This document shows, piece by piece, positions 25,285-25,407 of a stretch of 25,407 nucleotides of DNA. Below the pieces are notes generated by a model, which was given only the letters and a program-made list of their open reading frames with translations, did no database searches and was not told the DNA's origin. This stretch comes from Magnetococcales bacterium (lineage in GTDB: Bacteria; Pseudomonadota; Magnetococcia; Magnetococcales; DC0425bin3), in the NCBI GenBank assembly GCA_015229045.1, contig JADGCJ010000041.1, positions 1 to 25,407 on the forward strand, written 5' to 3'. Each line of letters begins with the position of its first letter. The stretch's first letter is position 1. Position numbers and translations under genes: made by a program.

Positions 25285-25312
25285 GATCCGACTTTTAATT
25301 GTGGGTCGGATC
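25285..25312. repeat. 8-bp inverted repeat near the window end
   Basis: GATCCGAC and GTCGGATC with a 12-nt AT-rich loop follow the terminator. No gene begins before the window end (25407), and the remaining sequence shows no recognised element. It could be a DNA site or the edge of a further repeat. Confidence 0.45.
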
Positions 25313-25407
25313 GTGAGTTTGTGGGTTGGTGAAAAGTTCGAGGCGAACCGGGTGATACCAATTTGCAGTCGATGCGAGAACGAGGCAGCAAGGAGGAGGC
25401 GACGAGA

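Noticed and set aside
25188..25391. 67-codon minus-strand frame at the window end
   Set aside because: It runs through the tRNA terminator hairpin and has no motif or start signal.
25096..25407. tRNA-Ser as an integration site with flanking element
   Set aside because: No repeat of the tRNA 3' end and no integrase gene in the window; the downstream sequence is too short to judge.

Overview
The window is about 25.4 kb of moderately GC-rich bacterial DNA, very probably from a motile, Gram-negative proteobacterium. Gene content supports this: flagellar stator genes of the sodium-type PomA/PomB flavour, an EnvC–CtpA–YibQ envelope operon, a SPOR-domain protein and a UCG-reading tRNA-Ser. The dispersed 'GGTCCAGGGGGCTGGCTCCCTGG'-type repeat reminds me of Magnetococcales (magnetotactic) genomes. 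That placement is recall, not something the window proves. Almost all genes are on the minus strand; one DnaJ-like gene and the tRNA are on the plus strand.

Layout from left to right. (1) 1-54: end fragment of a dispersed repeat. (2) 103-4352: a two-gene minus-strand unit, a large multi-pass membrane protein followed by an overlapping secreted TPR/SPOR protein. (3) 4822-6357: motB then motA, in the unusual B-A order, ending at a strong 19-bp hairpin. (4) 6720-8819: an orphan B12-type radical SAM protein, divergent from a DnaJ-related protein at 8885-9499. (5) 9529-9703: a 171-bp MITE-like element with inverted ends, the reference copy for fragments at 1-54, 6652-6708 and 17092-17158.

(6) 9730-15492 is the most unusual part. 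A sigma-54-like promoter precedes a 62-aa HTH-like protein. Downstream, in the same direction, lie a 222-aa protein with an N-terminal LEDRIAPA tag and eleven exact-period nonapeptide repeats, a 45-aa charged peptide gene, and a possible 35-aa ORF. These are followed by a GAF–GAF–TM–HlyD adaptor that overlaps (ATGA) an M50 zinc metalloprotease with a PqqD-like head and HlyD-like tail. I infer a dedicated processing/export system: the tagged repeat protein is the candidate substrate, the M50 protein and HlyD adaptor the machinery, and the GAF domains a cytoplasmic sensor. No ABC ATPase or TolC gene is visible here.

(7) 15540-24935 reads, in transcription order, gpmI, envC, ctpA, yibQ and two paralogous proteins with degenerate GGDEF domains. 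The first four form a widely conserved envelope/cell-division gene string. The two GGDEF paralogues have lost the catalytic signature and are separated by a repeat fragment. (8) 25096-25185 is tRNA-Ser(CGA) with its own intrinsic terminator, followed by about 160 bp with no recognisable gene.
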